From Ruminococcus sp. (GTDB lineage Bacteria > Bacillota > Clostridia > Oscillospirales > Ruminococcaceae): DNA of 64,000 nucleotides. Position 1 is the stretch's first letter. The number at the start of each line of letters is the position of its first letter. The notes beneath the pieces were generated by a model, which did not search any database, was not told the origin of the DNA, and saw nothing but the letters and a program-made list of their open reading frames with translations. Shown one piece after another: positions 17,417 through 26,942 of this stretch. The stretch covers positions 1 through 64,000 of the forward strand of contig SVNR01000006.1 of assembly GCA_015066815.1 (NCBI GenBank), in the 5' to 3' direction. The position numbers and the translations under genes were made by a program.

Positions 17417-17650
17417 TTATTCAATAGTAAGAAGCACCTTGGAGTTGTTTCTTGCCGCACCTGCACGCATAACTGTTCTGATAGCCTTAGCTATTCTGCC
17501 CTGTTTGCCGATAACACGTCCCATATCGGACTGAGCCACGTGAAGATGAAAAACAATTACGCCCTCTTCATCAGGAGCATCCTCGGTGATTGTAACAGCT
17601 TCCTTGTCATCAACAAGGCCTTCAACAATAGCGAAAAGTAATTCCTTCAT
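17417..17650 (-). CDS. khpA: KH-domain RNA-binding protein KhpA
   Basis: 77-residue single KH domain with the GxxG loop in MGRVIGKQGRIAKAIRTVM. It is typically found between rpsP and rimM, as here, and in other Firmicutes works with KhpB in RNA binding and cell-envelope control. The start has AAAGGAGAAAGA upstream. The 128 bp before it contains two hairpins. Confidence 0.92.
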   Translation of the reverse strand: MKELLFAIVEGLVDDKEAVTITEDAPDEEGVIVFHLHVAQSDMGRVIGKQGRIAKAIRTVMRAGAARNNSKVLLTIE

Positions 17651-17677
17651 ATCTTTCTTTCTCCTTTATAAAAATAA

Positions 17678-17763
17678 TAGCGTGAGTATTCACGCTACCC
17701 CTATGTACAATCAGTACATAAAAAGATAATCTTTAATAGATACAGACATAGATGTCTGTATCT
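17678..17763 (-). other. Two tandem hairpins between rpsP and khpA
   Basis: On the minus strand the arms GATACAGACA/TGTCTGTATC (17740-17763) and TAGCGTGA/TCACGCTA (17678-17697) form two hairpins; the second is followed by TTATTTTT. They may tune the ratio between ribosomal protein S16 and the downstream genes. Confidence 0.55.
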
Positions 17764-17778
17764 GTAAAGATAAGTCGA

Positions 17779-18018
17779 TTATGCCTGAGCGTTCTTGATG
17801 AGCTTCTTAACTGTATCAGTTGGCTGTGCACCGTTCTTGATCCACTTGTCAGCCTTTTCAGTGTCTATCTTTATAACGCTTGGTGTCTTTGTAGGATCGT
17901 AGTATCCGATCTCTTCGATAAATCTACCGTCTCTTGGGTATCTTGAGTCAGCAACAACAACACGATAGAAAGGAGCCTTCTTAGCACCCATTCTCTTTAA
18001 TCTGATTTTTACTGCCAT
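17779..18018 (-). CDS. rpsP: 30S ribosomal protein S16
   Basis: 79-residue S16 with the conserved opening [22 protein letters not shown] and the GYYDP segment. I start at the ATG at 18018, since the upstream GTG at 18030 lies inside the GGAGGTG ribosome site. It sits in the usual place between ffh and khpA. Confidence 0.97.
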   Translation of the reverse strand: MAVKIRLKRMGAKKAPFYRVVVADSRYPRDGRFIEEIGYYDPTKTPSVIKIDTEKADKWIKNGAQPTDTVKKLIKNAQA

Positions 18019-18077
18019 TTTAAATTTCACCTCCGCTGATTGTTTTAACTATATATTAATGCATATCTGCAAAAATA

Positions 18078-19478
18078 TCATTTTTTAAGTGGGTTTATCG
18101 GAAAACCCGCATCTGTAGGCATGTTGTCAAGGTTCATTCCGGCTATGCGCTTTTTCATTCGCTTAGCAGACATAGGTCCCTTGCCCTTGCCCATATTACC
18201 GAACTGCTTCATTATTTTCTGCATCTGTTCAAACTGCTTGAGAAGTCTGTTGACATCCTCTACCTTCATACCGCTTCCTGCTGCTATACGCTTTTTGCGG
18301 GAAGGATTTATGATGGAAGGCTTTGCACGTTCGGCCTTTGTCATTGATGTTATGATAGCGTCTATACGCTGGAACTGTCTTTCATCGACATCCATATCCT
18401 TTACCTTATCACCGACACCCGGAAGCATCGAGAGAAGACTTTTTATGGAGCCCATTTTTTGTATCTGAAGAAGATAACTGCGAAGATCCTCCATGTCGAA
18501 GGTGTTCTCAGTAAACTTCTTTGCAAGCTTTTCAGAATCCTTGAGATCAACAGCACTCTCAGCCTTTTCAATAAGTGTGAGTACGTCGCCCATACCAAGA
18601 ATACGTGATGCCATACGCTCAGGATGGAACTGCTCAAAATCATCAAGCTTTTCGCCCATACCTACGAACTTTATCGGTTTACCGGTTACGGAAAGTACTG
18701 ACAGAGCAGCACCGCCTCTTGTATCCGAATCAAGCTTTGACATAAGAACGCTGTCTATACCGAGAGCATCGTCAAAAGACTTTGCTACGTTTACCGCATC
18801 CTGACCTGTCATCGCATCAACAACAAGCATTATCTCGCTTGGGTTTGTTTCTTTTTTTATGTTCTTGAGCTCATCCATAAGCTCAGTGTCTATATGAAGA
18901 CGGCCTGCTGTATCGAGAATAACGATATCATGACCGTAATCCTTGGCATACTTGATGGATTCCTTAGCAATCTTTACAGGATCGATCTGACCCATCTCAA
19001 AAACCTTTACTTCTGCTTTTTCGCCGACAATCTGAAGCTGATTTATAGCAGCAGGTCTGTAGACGTCACAGGCAACAAGCATCGGTCTGTTTCCCTGAGA
19101 TTTGAAGTATTTTGCAAGCTTTGCTGAATGAGTTGTCTTACCGGAACCCTGAAGTCCGCACATCATTATTATGCACGGCGGTTTCGAAGGAATGTTTATC
19201 CTTGCGTTCGAGTTACCCATAAGACTGCAGAGCTCTTCGTTTACTATCTTTATTACCATCTGAGCAGGTGTAAGGCTTTTTAAAACATCCTCACCTACAG
19301 CTCTTTCGGATACCTTTGCAACAAAATCCTTTACTACCTTGTAGCTTACATCCGCCTCCAGAAGTGCAAGACGAACCTCTCTCATGGCCTCCTTAACATC
19401 GGCCTCTGTCAGTTTTCCGCGGGATTTTAAGCGTTTAAATACATTATTGAGTTTATCCGACAAACCTTCAAATGCCAT
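18078..19478 (-). CDS. ffh: Signal recognition particle protein Ffh
   Basis: SRP54 GTPase that binds 4.5S/SRP RNA and signal peptides. 466 residues: N domain (1-90), G domain with P-loop GLQGSGKTTHSAKLA, DTAGRLHID and SKLDSDTRGG, and the methionine-rich M domain (about 310-450) with GSGMKVEDVNRLLKQFEQM. It follows ylxM by 28 bp, the standard order. Confidence 0.97.
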   Translation of the reverse strand: MAFEGLSDKLNNVFKRLKSRGKLTEADVKEAMREVRLALLEADVSYKVVKDFVAKVSERAVGEDVLKSLTPAQMVIKIVNEELCSLMGNSNARINIPSKPPCIIMMCGLQGSGKTTHSAKLAKYFKSQGNRPMLVACDVYRPAAINQLQIVGEKAEVKVFEMGQIDPVKIAKESIKYAKDYGHDIVILDTAGRLHIDTELMDELKNIKKETNPSEIMLVVDAMTGQDAVNVAKSFDDALGIDSVLMSKLDSDTRGGAALSVLSVTGKPIKFVGMGEKLDDFEQFHPERMASRILGMGDVLTLIEKAESAVDLKDSEKLAKKFTENTFDMEDLRSYLLQIQKMGSIKSLLSMLPGVGDKVKDMDVDERQFQRIDAIITSMTKAERAKPSIINPSRKKRIAAGSGMKVEDVNRLLKQFEQMQKIMKQFGNMGKGKGPMSAKRMKKRIAGMNLDNMPTDAGFPINPLKK

Positions 19479-19506
19479 TATCGGAGCCTCCCTTGTTATA
19501 TTTGTG

Positions 19507-19869
19507 CTATCTGAACAGCTCTTCGCTCTGTTCTATATAGCCTGTGATTTTTTTTGTGTATTCAGAGATACTTCTCTGATAGCTGTATTTTTCTATGTAC
19601 TCTGCAGTACACTGTTTCATCGCTTCGACAATTCCGCGATATTCCATGGTTTTCTTTACAAAACCGACCTTAGCCTCAAACTGATCAAGATACTGTTCAG
19701 CATGTTTTATTGCATCATGAACGCCTTGTCTGGAGATTTTTTCGTTTTCAGCTATCTCTGCAAGCGAAAAATCCTCATAATAATAAAGCTGCATGATATA
19801 TTGCTGTTTTTCGGTAAGAAGATCACCGTAAAAATCAAGAAGCATCGCATATTTAAGATCTTTTGCCAT
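19507..19869 (-). CDS. ylxM: YlxM-like sigma-70 region 4 / SRP-associated DNA-binding protein
   Basis: 120 residues with a sigma-70 region-4-like helix-turn-helix: YYYEDFSLAEIAENEKISRQG followed by VHDAIKHAEQYL. YlxM is regularly the gene upstream of ffh and has been linked to the SRP pathway. The start ATG follows a CGGAGGCGGAG region directly after a strong promoter, so it leads the ffh-rpsP operon. Confidence 0.9.
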   Translation of the reverse strand: MAKDLKYAMLLDFYGDLLTEKQQYIMQLYYYEDFSLAEIAENEKISRQGVHDAIKHAEQYLDQFEAKVGFVKKTMEYRGIVEAMKQCTAEYIEKYSYQRSISEYTKKITGYIEQSEELFR

Positions 19870-19905
19870 ATCTCCGCCTCCGTTGTAAAGTTTGAAACCT
19901 TTACA

Positions 19906-19934
19906 ATTATAACTCTATTATCCGGATTTGTCAA
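19906..19934 (-). promoter_or_regulatory. Promoter of the ylxM-ffh-rpsP operon
   Basis: TTGACA (19929-19934), 17-bp spacer, TATAAT (19906-19911), both perfect hexamers. Confidence 0.9.
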
Positions 19935-20167
19935 TAGTTTTTTTTTATTTTTTCCGATTGATATGACGAAACAAATATTTTTATAATAGTAATAGGCAGT
20001 CCATCAGAAGCGCATTGCACAAATTTGTGTAATACAAATATATCCGGGGCAATTAATTTGTATCATCCTACGAAAATAAATTTTTTTCAGAAAAATTCAA
20101 ACATTTTCGCGTTCTGAAATCTTATATATATAGAAGTATTCAGGCAAAGGAATGTTCCGGATGCGGA

Positions 20168-20205
20168 TTATAGTAAACGTCAGTTATATTTGTCATTTAC
20201 TATAT
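20168..20205. repeat. Intergenic hairpin with TATAGTAAA/TTTACTATA arms
   Basis: Nine-base perfect arms (20169-20177 and 20196-20204) occur in the leader in front of the dockerin gene. A second hairpin, CCGGTAT..ATACCGG (20211-20233), follows without a T run. The remaining gap from 19935 shows no gene and no recognised riboswitch. Confidence 0.6.
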
Positions 20206-20269
20206 CTCCGGTATTCTGCTTCGGATACCGGAAAAATCTCAAAAATCTGAATTTCAAGGAGGAATTTTC

Positions 20270-22186
20270 ATGAAAAAAGTAAAGGAAATAGTTTTAACAG
20301 CTGCTTGTCTCTCTTTATTTTGTCAGCCGCTCTGTGTTTTTGCAGCAGATATCAGCGCCGGAAATGGCGACATCAACAACGACGGAGTCACCGATATTAC
20401 AGATATGACTCTTCTGTCTCTTCATCTTATCGGCGATATCACCCTTGATAAAAAAGAGCTTATAGCTTCTGATGTAACATCTGACGGAAAGATAAACCTC
20501 TCAGACCTTGCACATCTGAAAAGGTATGTTTCTAAAAAAGAAACTGCGTCAGTTCCGGAATCAGGAATTGTTTTATCTACACATTTAAAATGCATATCAT
20601 TCGAAACACCATCTGATGCCGGAGCACAGAGAAGTACTGTATTTGACTCCTATGAAAAATTTGCTGACGATAAATGCAGTAAACAGATTTCAGCACTTAT
20701 TGATATCGACGAAAAATTCTTTGATGAAAACATCATAGTTCTTACAAGTATGGTTTCCTCAGAAAGCGAAGAAACATCCATTTCCTCACTATCCATCACA
20801 CAAAACGAAACAGGGATAAATATCTGCATGAATATATCCAGATACTCTGACTCATGGGAAAGCACCATGGACGCTAATCTGATTTCACACGCAGCAGTAC
20901 TTCCGAGAACTTGTTTACCTGAAAACAAGTCAATCAGAGTAAGTTCTTCCATACCTGATACTGACGAGTGGCAGATCAGAATCGGCGGCACAATAATGAA
21001 CATAGAAAACGGAGTCTTCACCTGTACATCGGATATAGGATATGTGAGCTTTACTCTCCCGGAAACAGGTACAGCCTTCATAAAAAAGAAAGCAGACGAA
21101 TACAAAACAGGTGATAAAATAATTTTTTCATGTGAATCAATAACTACCGGTGAATATCCGCATACAGCAAATAATGTATCCTCCATCGGTCTGGTCAGTG
21201 ACGGCGCCACAGATTGCGGCAACGCGCTTATTACAGGCAAGGTAGAAGAGATCAAGGGCAGCATCGCCACTATAGCAAGCTGTTATGAGGATGTCTTCGA
21301 AATTGATCTGTCAGATGAGCATACGAGATATATAGGCATCACTCCTTCTGAGATAGAAACCGGAGACGAGCTTATCATAACATGCTCAAGATCTGTATAT
21401 TCCAATATGTACACTGATATGAAAAAGTATGTATATACAGTTGAACTTCTCACAGAAGAAAATATCCCGCTCGAAGGCATCGAGAATATAGATGCAGACA
21501 ATTTTATACAGTACAACACCGACGGGATTTTTGAGCTCGACAGCGTTGTCGCAATACAGTCATGGGAAGAGTTCAACGAATATGTTAAGCTTGCAAACGG
21601 ACAGCTTGATATTCTCTGTGAAACAGTAAACGAAAAGACTTTTGACAACAGTGTGGTTTTCCTGCAAACTGCTTGTGGCTCAAGCAGCGTAAATAATTAC
21701 ATTACAGGATTCAGAATAAACAGGGAAGATATAAAGGAAATCGATAATCTCGGACATCACAGCTATCCGCTTGATAAAGCAAAAATCACTATGGAGACTG
21801 TCAGAGTAGTTCCAAATATACTGACCAGCGATATAGCATACGAAGTGCTTTCTGCTATAGTACCAAAAACAAAACTCATAGATGTTGACCTTTCTTCGAT
21901 CGAGGTGCAGAACAGTAACTGGGGATACTCCGATCTCATGACACTGACAGGAGAAATAGTATCAATAGCCGGAAGAACCATACTGCTCGATTCAGACGAA
22001 AAGGGACTTATCTACTGCTCCACAACTACGAATGCAACTAAGTTTATCGATACAACACCCGAAGGACTCAAACCGGGAGATACCATAAAGTTAGTTTCTA
22101 CAAGCAGCGTTATAGGTGAAACATGGCCCTGTCAATTATTCGGCAATGTACTCTCAGTTACACTTTTAGAAGCCTGCAAGGATTAA
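20270..22186 (+). CDS. Exported protein with N-terminal dockerin and repeated unknown domains
   Basis: 638 residues. The signal peptide (about 1-26) ends in CVFAAD. It is followed by a two-repeat dockerin (about 32-90): GDINNDGVTDITDMTLLSLH and SDVTSDGKINLSDLAHLKRY, with calcium-loop aspartates and asparagines in place. The rest (about 95-638) alternates a WEEF-type domain (VVAIQSWEEFNEYVKLANGQ) with small barrel-like segments (for example GEIVSIAGRTILLDSDEKG); none is a known catalytic domain. A dockerin implies attachment to a cohesin-bearing scaffold. The same reading frame continues after the stop with a decayed copy of the WEEF-type domain. The ATG has AAGGAGG eight bases upstream. Confidence 0.85.
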   Translation: MKKVKEIVLTAACLSLFCQPLCVFAADISAGNGDINNDGVTDITDMTLLSLHLIGDITLDKKELIASDVTSDGKINLSDLAHLKRYVSKKETASVPESGIVLSTHLKCISFETPSDAGAQRSTVFDSYEKFADDKCSKQISALIDIDEKFFDENIIVLTSMVSSESEETSISSLSITQNETGINICMNISRYSDSWESTMDANLISHAAVLPRTCLPENKSIRVSSSIPDTDEWQIRIGGTIMNIENGVFTCTSDIGYVSFTLPETGTAFIKKKADEYKTGDKIIFSCESITTGEYPHTANNVSSIGLVSDGATDCGNALITGKVEEIKGSIATIASCYEDVFEIDLSDEHTRYIGITPSEIETGDELIITCSRSVYSNMYTDMKKYVYTVELLTEENIPLEGIENIDADNFIQYNTDGIFELDSVVAIQSWEEFNEYVKLANGQLDILCETVNEKTFDNSVVFLQTACGSSSVNNYITGFRINREDIKEIDNLGHHSYPLDKAKITMETVRVVPNILTSDIAYEVLSAIVPKTKLIDVDLSSIEVQNSNWGYSDLMTLTGEIVSIAGRTILLDSDEKGLIYCSTTTNATKFIDTTPEGLKPGDTIKLVSTSSVIGETWPCQLFGNVLSVTLLEACKD

Positions 22187-22648
22187 CTGATAATAGTACC
22201 GAATTTATATTCATCAGTATATGAAGTAGCATCCGAAAAACTCACTGATAAATACATCGACTACAAGCTTGAGTCTCCTGTTGCAGTAGAAACATGGGAA
22301 GAATATCAGAAACACCTTAATTCTTATCCTGAAATATTTGAAAAATTCAACGAAACGATAACCGAAAAAACCTTTACAGAAGATAAGAAAATCGTGTTTT
22401 TGCACACAACTCATAACGACTCTGATTGTATTAATGTCCGTATAAATTCATTAACTATAAATCACACGGATGAAAACGGAAACCGACTTGAAAAAGGCAA
22501 GGTGTACATGGAAACCAGCACATATATCCCTTCCTAACTTACAAGTGTTCCCGAAAACAAGCTCCATGTCTATACCGCTCCAAAAGAATTTTTCAAAACA
22601 GCGGATCTCGATAATATAGAAATAATAAATGATAATATATATCAGTAA
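22187..22648 (+). pseudogene. In-frame decayed copy of the dockerin protein's repeat domain
   Basis: Directly after the stop of the preceding gene, and in the same frame, the sequence reads as a homologue of its WEEF-type domain: VAVETWEEYQKHLNSYPE, then ITEKTFTEDKKIVFLHTT, which matches ETVNEKTFDNSVVFLQTA in the intact gene. It is cut by a TAA at 22535-22537 and ends at 22646-22648. There is no ribosome site of its own. It is either the lost C-terminus of a longer protein or the remains of a tandem duplicate. Confidence 0.75.
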
Positions 22649-22693
22649 TAAATGATATGCTACCTGATACAAATCAATATATATAATAAAAAT

Positions 22694-22725
22694 TCGAGGG
22701 TATTTTACATATAAATAACCCTCGA
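22694..22725 (-). terminator. Terminator between the pseudogene and the HlyD gene
   Basis: The arms TCGAGGGT and AACCCTCGA enclose a short A/T loop five bases past the end of the leftward secretion operon. It could serve both convergent transcripts. Confidence 0.7.
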
Positions 22726-22730
22726 TTATA

Positions 22731-24617
22731 TTAATCCATAAAATTAAGTTTTTCCATAAGCCATACGATAGCTTTTTTAGAGCCGCTTATTGTTTTAGCT
22801 TGCACAAGCATTCCGGTCTTTACTTCTCTTTTCTCACCCTTATTATTTTCCAATACTTGTTTCGAAATACTTGCTTTAGCGATATAAAATCTTGTTTGTG
22901 CTGATTCATTTATTATTGAATCTTCTGAAACAGATAGTATTTCACCAGTTATTTTACCATACTCCGTATATGGTAATGCATCAAATATATATTCTGTTTT
23001 CTGACCAATTTCTATTTTTGAAATTTCCTTTTCCGGAATATATAGAACTACTTTAAGTTCATCCGTCTGTGGAACAAGACTGCAGAGCGAACTGCCTGCC
23101 TGCACATAATCACCTGCATGATAGTCACCTATAAGCGTTATTCTTCCATCGTGCGATGCTGTTATTTCTGAGCTTTTTATTGTATTATTTATTTCCATAA
23201 GTTGCATCTGTGCACTTGAAATATTTTCTTTTATCATCTCAATTTCAGAATTTATCGCTATTATAGCTTCATTTTTTAATTTATCTTCAGATAATTTTTC
23301 ATAATCATCATATGTATCGACGCTTTTTATCGATAACTCCAGACTATGTTTATTATTTTCAAGAGTTTTAATTTCTTCCCCTAATTTACTTATAGATGAT
23401 TGCAACTGTGAAATATAATTATTTTTCTTATTGTCTGCATCAAGCGAAGCACTCTTATACGCATTTTCAGCATTATTCAGATCTGTTTCAGTAATAATAT
23501 TACTGTTTTGTAAGGAATACTTATTGTATATATCATAATATGCATCACTTTTCTCATCATAAATAGTACTCATATCATTATATTTTTTTATGTATTCATC
23601 ATAACTATTTTGTGTAGTCTGATCTGAAGAAATATAATCCTGATTTGATTCGACCGCACTTTTTAAAGAGACATACGCATCAAGAAGACTCTGTAATTCA
23701 GCATTTTCTTCTTGGGACATCTGACTTTCGATTATAAGAATTTGGGCACGTATATCAGATATATATGCGGCACGATAATTGATCATATCTGTATATGCTT
23801 TTTCCATTTCGGATTTGGCAGTTTCAACATCTATGGGGGTTATATTATCAGTCTGTCCCTGTGAGTTGAATTTATTTACAACATCCTCATAGGATTTCTT
23901 GTATTGCTCAAGAAGCAGTAACGCCTTATCATAACCTGTACGATATTCTGTATAACTTGCATTTAGCACATCATTATAACTACTGTAATCGTTGTTATTC
24001 TGAACACATCCAAGTAAGTTTTTCATCTCCGTCAATTCTGAATTTTTACTATTAATTGTGTCATTGATAGTTTTGAGATTATTTTTCTTATCTTCAATAG
24101 TAAGATTACTGCTTAATTGTGAACTGCTTAGCTCATTTAATGAAATAAGAACGCCATTTTTGTACTGCTCGTAACGATAATAATAATTGGCATCTTCGTC
24201 ATTGTTTTTAAAATAATTTTTATCATCGTTTATTGACTTTTTCAAAAGCTCAACATTAACCATTGCACTTTCGTATTCAGAAATTTTTTCTTTTATGACA
24301 TTTTGTTGTTCCTTGGCATAGTCAGAATCAAGTTTAAAAAGCACATCTCCACTTTTAACCAATTGACCTTCACTCACAAGAATTTCCTTTATTTTGCACG
24401 TATACGCCGGAACAACATTACTTGTTGCATCCTGTGTTTTTATTTCACCCGATACACGACTATAATCATCTATCTCAAACAGGCATGCAAATAATACAGC
24501 ACACAAAAGCATAATAAGCAGTATATAAATAAATCTACTTATTCCCGGTGTTTCTTTGCTCTCCATAACCTCACGGCTGTCTGAAATATCTTTTAATTCA
24601 AGAACTATTCCTTTCAT
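22731..24617 (-). CDS. HlyD-family membrane-fusion/adaptor protein of a bacteriocin exporter
   Basis: 628 residues: a short cytoplasmic N-terminus, one membrane helix (about 27-50), a biotinyl-lipoyl-like half motif (ILVSEGQLVKSGDVLFKLDS), a very long coiled-coil hairpin (about 100-470), the second half motif (ITASHDGRITLIGDYHAGDYV) and a beta-barrel end. Bacteriocin accessory proteins of the LcnD/MesE type are usually shorter (about 450-480), so the hairpin is extended. I start at the ATG at 24617, preceded by AGGTGGAG; the frame opens with GTG at 24626. It lies ten bases after the transporter gene and is its likely partner. Confidence 0.88.
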   Translation of the reverse strand: MKGIVLELKDISDSREVMESKETPGISRFIYILLIMLLCAVLFACLFEIDDYSRVSGEIKTQDATSNVVPAYTCKIKEILVSEGQLVKSGDVLFKLDSDYAKEQQNVIKEKISEYESAMVNVELLKKSINDDKNYFKNNDEDANYYYRYEQYKNGVLISLNELSSSQLSSNLTIEDKKNNLKTINDTINSKNSELTEMKNLLGCVQNNNDYSSYNDVLNASYTEYRTGYDKALLLLEQYKKSYEDVVNKFNSQGQTDNITPIDVETAKSEMEKAYTDMINYRAAYISDIRAQILIIESQMSQEENAELQSLLDAYVSLKSAVESNQDYISSDQTTQNSYDEYIKKYNDMSTIYDEKSDAYYDIYNKYSLQNSNIITETDLNNAENAYKSASLDADNKKNNYISQLQSSISKLGEEIKTLENNKHSLELSIKSVDTYDDYEKLSEDKLKNEAIIAINSEIEMIKENISSAQMQLMEINNTIKSSEITASHDGRITLIGDYHAGDYVQAGSSLCSLVPQTDELKVVLYIPEKEISKIEIGQKTEYIFDALPYTEYGKITGEILSVSEDSIINESAQTRFYIAKASISKQVLENNKGEKREVKTGMLVQAKTISGSKKAIVWLMEKLNFMD

Positions 24618-24627
24618 GATCTCCACC

Positions 24628-26922
24628 TCATATAACTACTCCGGAGAACACCAAAGATGTTCCGTTGTTATTTGTTTTAGCTTGTACGTTAGACTTTAAA
24701 GCATTTTTTTCGTAGTATCCTTGTATCTGACGGGTTATATCTATACTTACATCCTGAATCTCCATTGTATTTTCAGGCAACTGATCTTTCCAGAGATCGT
24801 AGTATCTTCCCTTTTTCTGCATTAACTCGCTATGGGTACCCTGCTCAATAAACTTTCCTTGCTCCATAACAAATATCTTATCACATCTCATTATTGTACT
24901 GAGTCTGTGTGCTATTATGATAGTTGTTATATTTCCCGATAATTCATTTATAGTTTTTTCTATAGCTTTTTCCGTTATAGAATCAAGATTACTTGTTGCT
25001 TCATCCATAATAAGAATATCAGGATTTTTTAGCAATGCTCTTGCTATTGCAAGTCGTTGCTTCTGACCACCGGAAAGATTTGAACCGTTTTCTTCTAACA
25101 GTGTTTCGTATCTCATAGGAAGTTTATTTATAAATTCATCAGCTTTACTTAATTTGCAGGCATTTAATATATCATCAAATGTTGCATCTTCATTTCCAAG
25201 TTCAAGGTTTTCTCTTATTGTACCACTGAAAAGGAATATGTCCTGTGAAATATATGCTATTCTGCTCCTTAACGCTTCAAGATTTATATCTTTGATATTA
25301 TAGTCACCGATAAAAATCTCACCTTTTTCCCATGAGTAAAAATTCATAAGCAACTTTGATAATGTAGTCTTTCCTGAACCACTCTCTCCTACCAGTGCAA
25401 TTTTTTCTCCTGCACCTATTGTCATATTTATATCTTCAAGTACAAGTCTTCTTGTTCCGTATCTGAAATCAAGATTTTCTATTTTTATAGGATAATTCAA
25501 TGACGGCGGTGATAATTTTCTTGATTCATTAGCAGTCTTTTCAAGTTCAAGGTCAAGAATTTCACTTAGTCGTTCTGCAGCTACTATAGCAGTCTGCATC
25601 GTCGGCTGAAGATTTATCAGATTTTTTATAGGGTCAAGGAAGTATGCAAGAAGTGCATTGAATGTTATCAGACTTCCCAGAGTCATATTACCATTCAGTA
25701 TATCAGAAACACCAATCCATAATATTACTGTTGTTCCTATTGTAGAAATAAGTCCTGTAAGTGTCTGCTGAACATTTATAACAGTACCGCCTTTAAATAC
25801 ACTTTTAAGATATTTTACAAAGAGACTATCTGTCTTACCCTGTGCTTTTTCTTCTGCGTGAAAAGCTTTTACCGTTTCTATTCCGTTTAATGTTTCAACA
25901 AGATATGATGTAAGCTGTGCATTATCTTCCATCATATTTCTGTTAGCTTCTTTTACAGGTTTGTTAAATGCAAATACTATAATTGCATAGAGCGCTACTA
26001 TCACAAGACTTACTCCGAAAAGCGTCTTATTCTGTTTAAAAAGAACTATTCCGCCTACAAGAGCCATAAGTGTGTCTATCATTATAGACAGTGTAGCCTG
26101 TGATATTGCCTCTCTTATTTTTGACGCATCACTGAATCTTGATATTATTTCACCCGTTCTTCTTGTTCCGAAAAAATTCATCGGCAATCCGAGAACATGC
26201 TGATAGTATCCAAGTATCAGCGGTATATCAAGTTTCTGACTAAGATACAACATAAGATGCGTTCGGAATGCTCCGAGTAATGCTTTAAAAATATACAACG
26301 CTATGACACCTATTGACAGTGTAATCAGCGTTTTATTAAGCGAATTCGGAACTATATCATCCATTATAAACCGAAAATAAAACGATGCCAGTATCCCGAA
26401 CACCGTTATTACAAGAGATGATAAAAATATATTTATGAGTAATCTTTTCTGAGGTAACATCAATCCGAAAAACCTCGTCAAGACTCCCTTGTTTTCGTTT
26501 CCTTTTTCAAACTTTGTGGTAGGAACCATAAGTATGAGGACACCTGTCCATATTTTAAAGAAATCTTCAGGTGTGTATTTTACTATTCCCTTTGCAGGAT
26601 CAGCTATCACAACCTGTTTTTGCGTTATTTTATGTATAACCACATAATGCAGTAAACTACCATCAATAACTACATGAGCTATTGCTGGCAACGGAAAATC
26701 ATTAAAAAAAGCGTCTTGGTTGCCCTTGACGCCCTTAACCGTAAATCCTAATTGTTCTGCAGCCTTTATAATTCCATATGCATTCGTTCCCTGCTTATCT
26801 GTTCCAGCTACATCCCTTATCTTTGATACAGACAAATTTAAACCATATTGTTTTGAAATTGTTGCAAGGCATGCTGCTCCGCAGTCGGTTATGTCATGTT
26901 GTTTTATACAATAGTATTTCAT
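24628..26922 (-). CDS. Peptidase-containing ABC transporter (C39 peptidase, bacteriocin export)
   Basis: 764 residues that cleave a double-glycine leader and export the mature peptide. The N-terminal C39 peptidase (about 1-140) has Gln8 and catalytic Cys14 in KQHDITDCGAACLA, the histidine in LLHYVVIH and the aspartate in VIADPAKG. A six-helix ABC membrane domain (about 165-450) follows, then the ATPase with GESGSGKTT (Walker A), NLSGGQKQR and ILIMDEATS (Walker B). About 45 extra residues follow the ATPase. It sits between an M56-like protease and the HlyD protein; two truncated copies of its 5' end lie at 29074 and 30855. Confidence 0.93.
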   Translation of the reverse strand: MKYYCIKQHDITDCGAACLATISKQYGLNLSVSKIRDVAGTDKQGTNAYGIIKAAEQLGFTVKGVKGNQDAFFNDFPLPAIAHVVIDGSLLHYVVIHKITQKQVVIADPAKGIVKYTPEDFFKIWTGVLILMVPTTKFEKGNENKGVLTRFFGLMLPQKRLLINIFLSSLVITVFGILASFYFRFIMDDIVPNSLNKTLITLSIGVIALYIFKALLGAFRTHLMLYLSQKLDIPLILGYYQHVLGLPMNFFGTRRTGEIISRFSDASKIREAISQATLSIMIDTLMALVGGIVLFKQNKTLFGVSLVIVALYAIIVFAFNKPVKEANRNMMEDNAQLTSYLVETLNGIETVKAFHAEEKAQGKTDSLFVKYLKSVFKGGTVINVQQTLTGLISTIGTTVILWIGVSDILNGNMTLGSLITFNALLAYFLDPIKNLINLQPTMQTAIVAAERLSEILDLELEKTANESRKLSPPSLNYPIKIENLDFRYGTRRLVLEDINMTIGAGEKIALVGESGSGKTTLSKLLMNFYSWEKGEIFIGDYNIKDINLEALRSRIAYISQDIFLFSGTIRENLELGNEDATFDDILNACKLSKADEFINKLPMRYETLLEENGSNLSGGQKQRLAIARALLKNPDILIMDEATSNLDSITEKAIEKTINELSGNITTIIIAHRLSTIMRCDKIFVMEQGKFIEQGTHSELMQKKGRYYDLWKDQLPENTMEIQDVSIDITRQIQGYYEKNALKSNVQAKTNNNGTSLVFSGVVI

Positions 26923-26942
26923 TTACTTTCACAACCACCAAT

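Noticed and set aside
20100-20269. Riboswitch in the leader of the dockerin gene
   Set aside because: Two hairpins are present, but none of the known aptamer motifs could be matched and no T run follows.
22214-22672. Two minus-strand frames (66 and 73 codons)
   Set aside because: They lie opposite the decayed repeat domain, whose plus-strand reading matches its neighbour; no ribosome sites.
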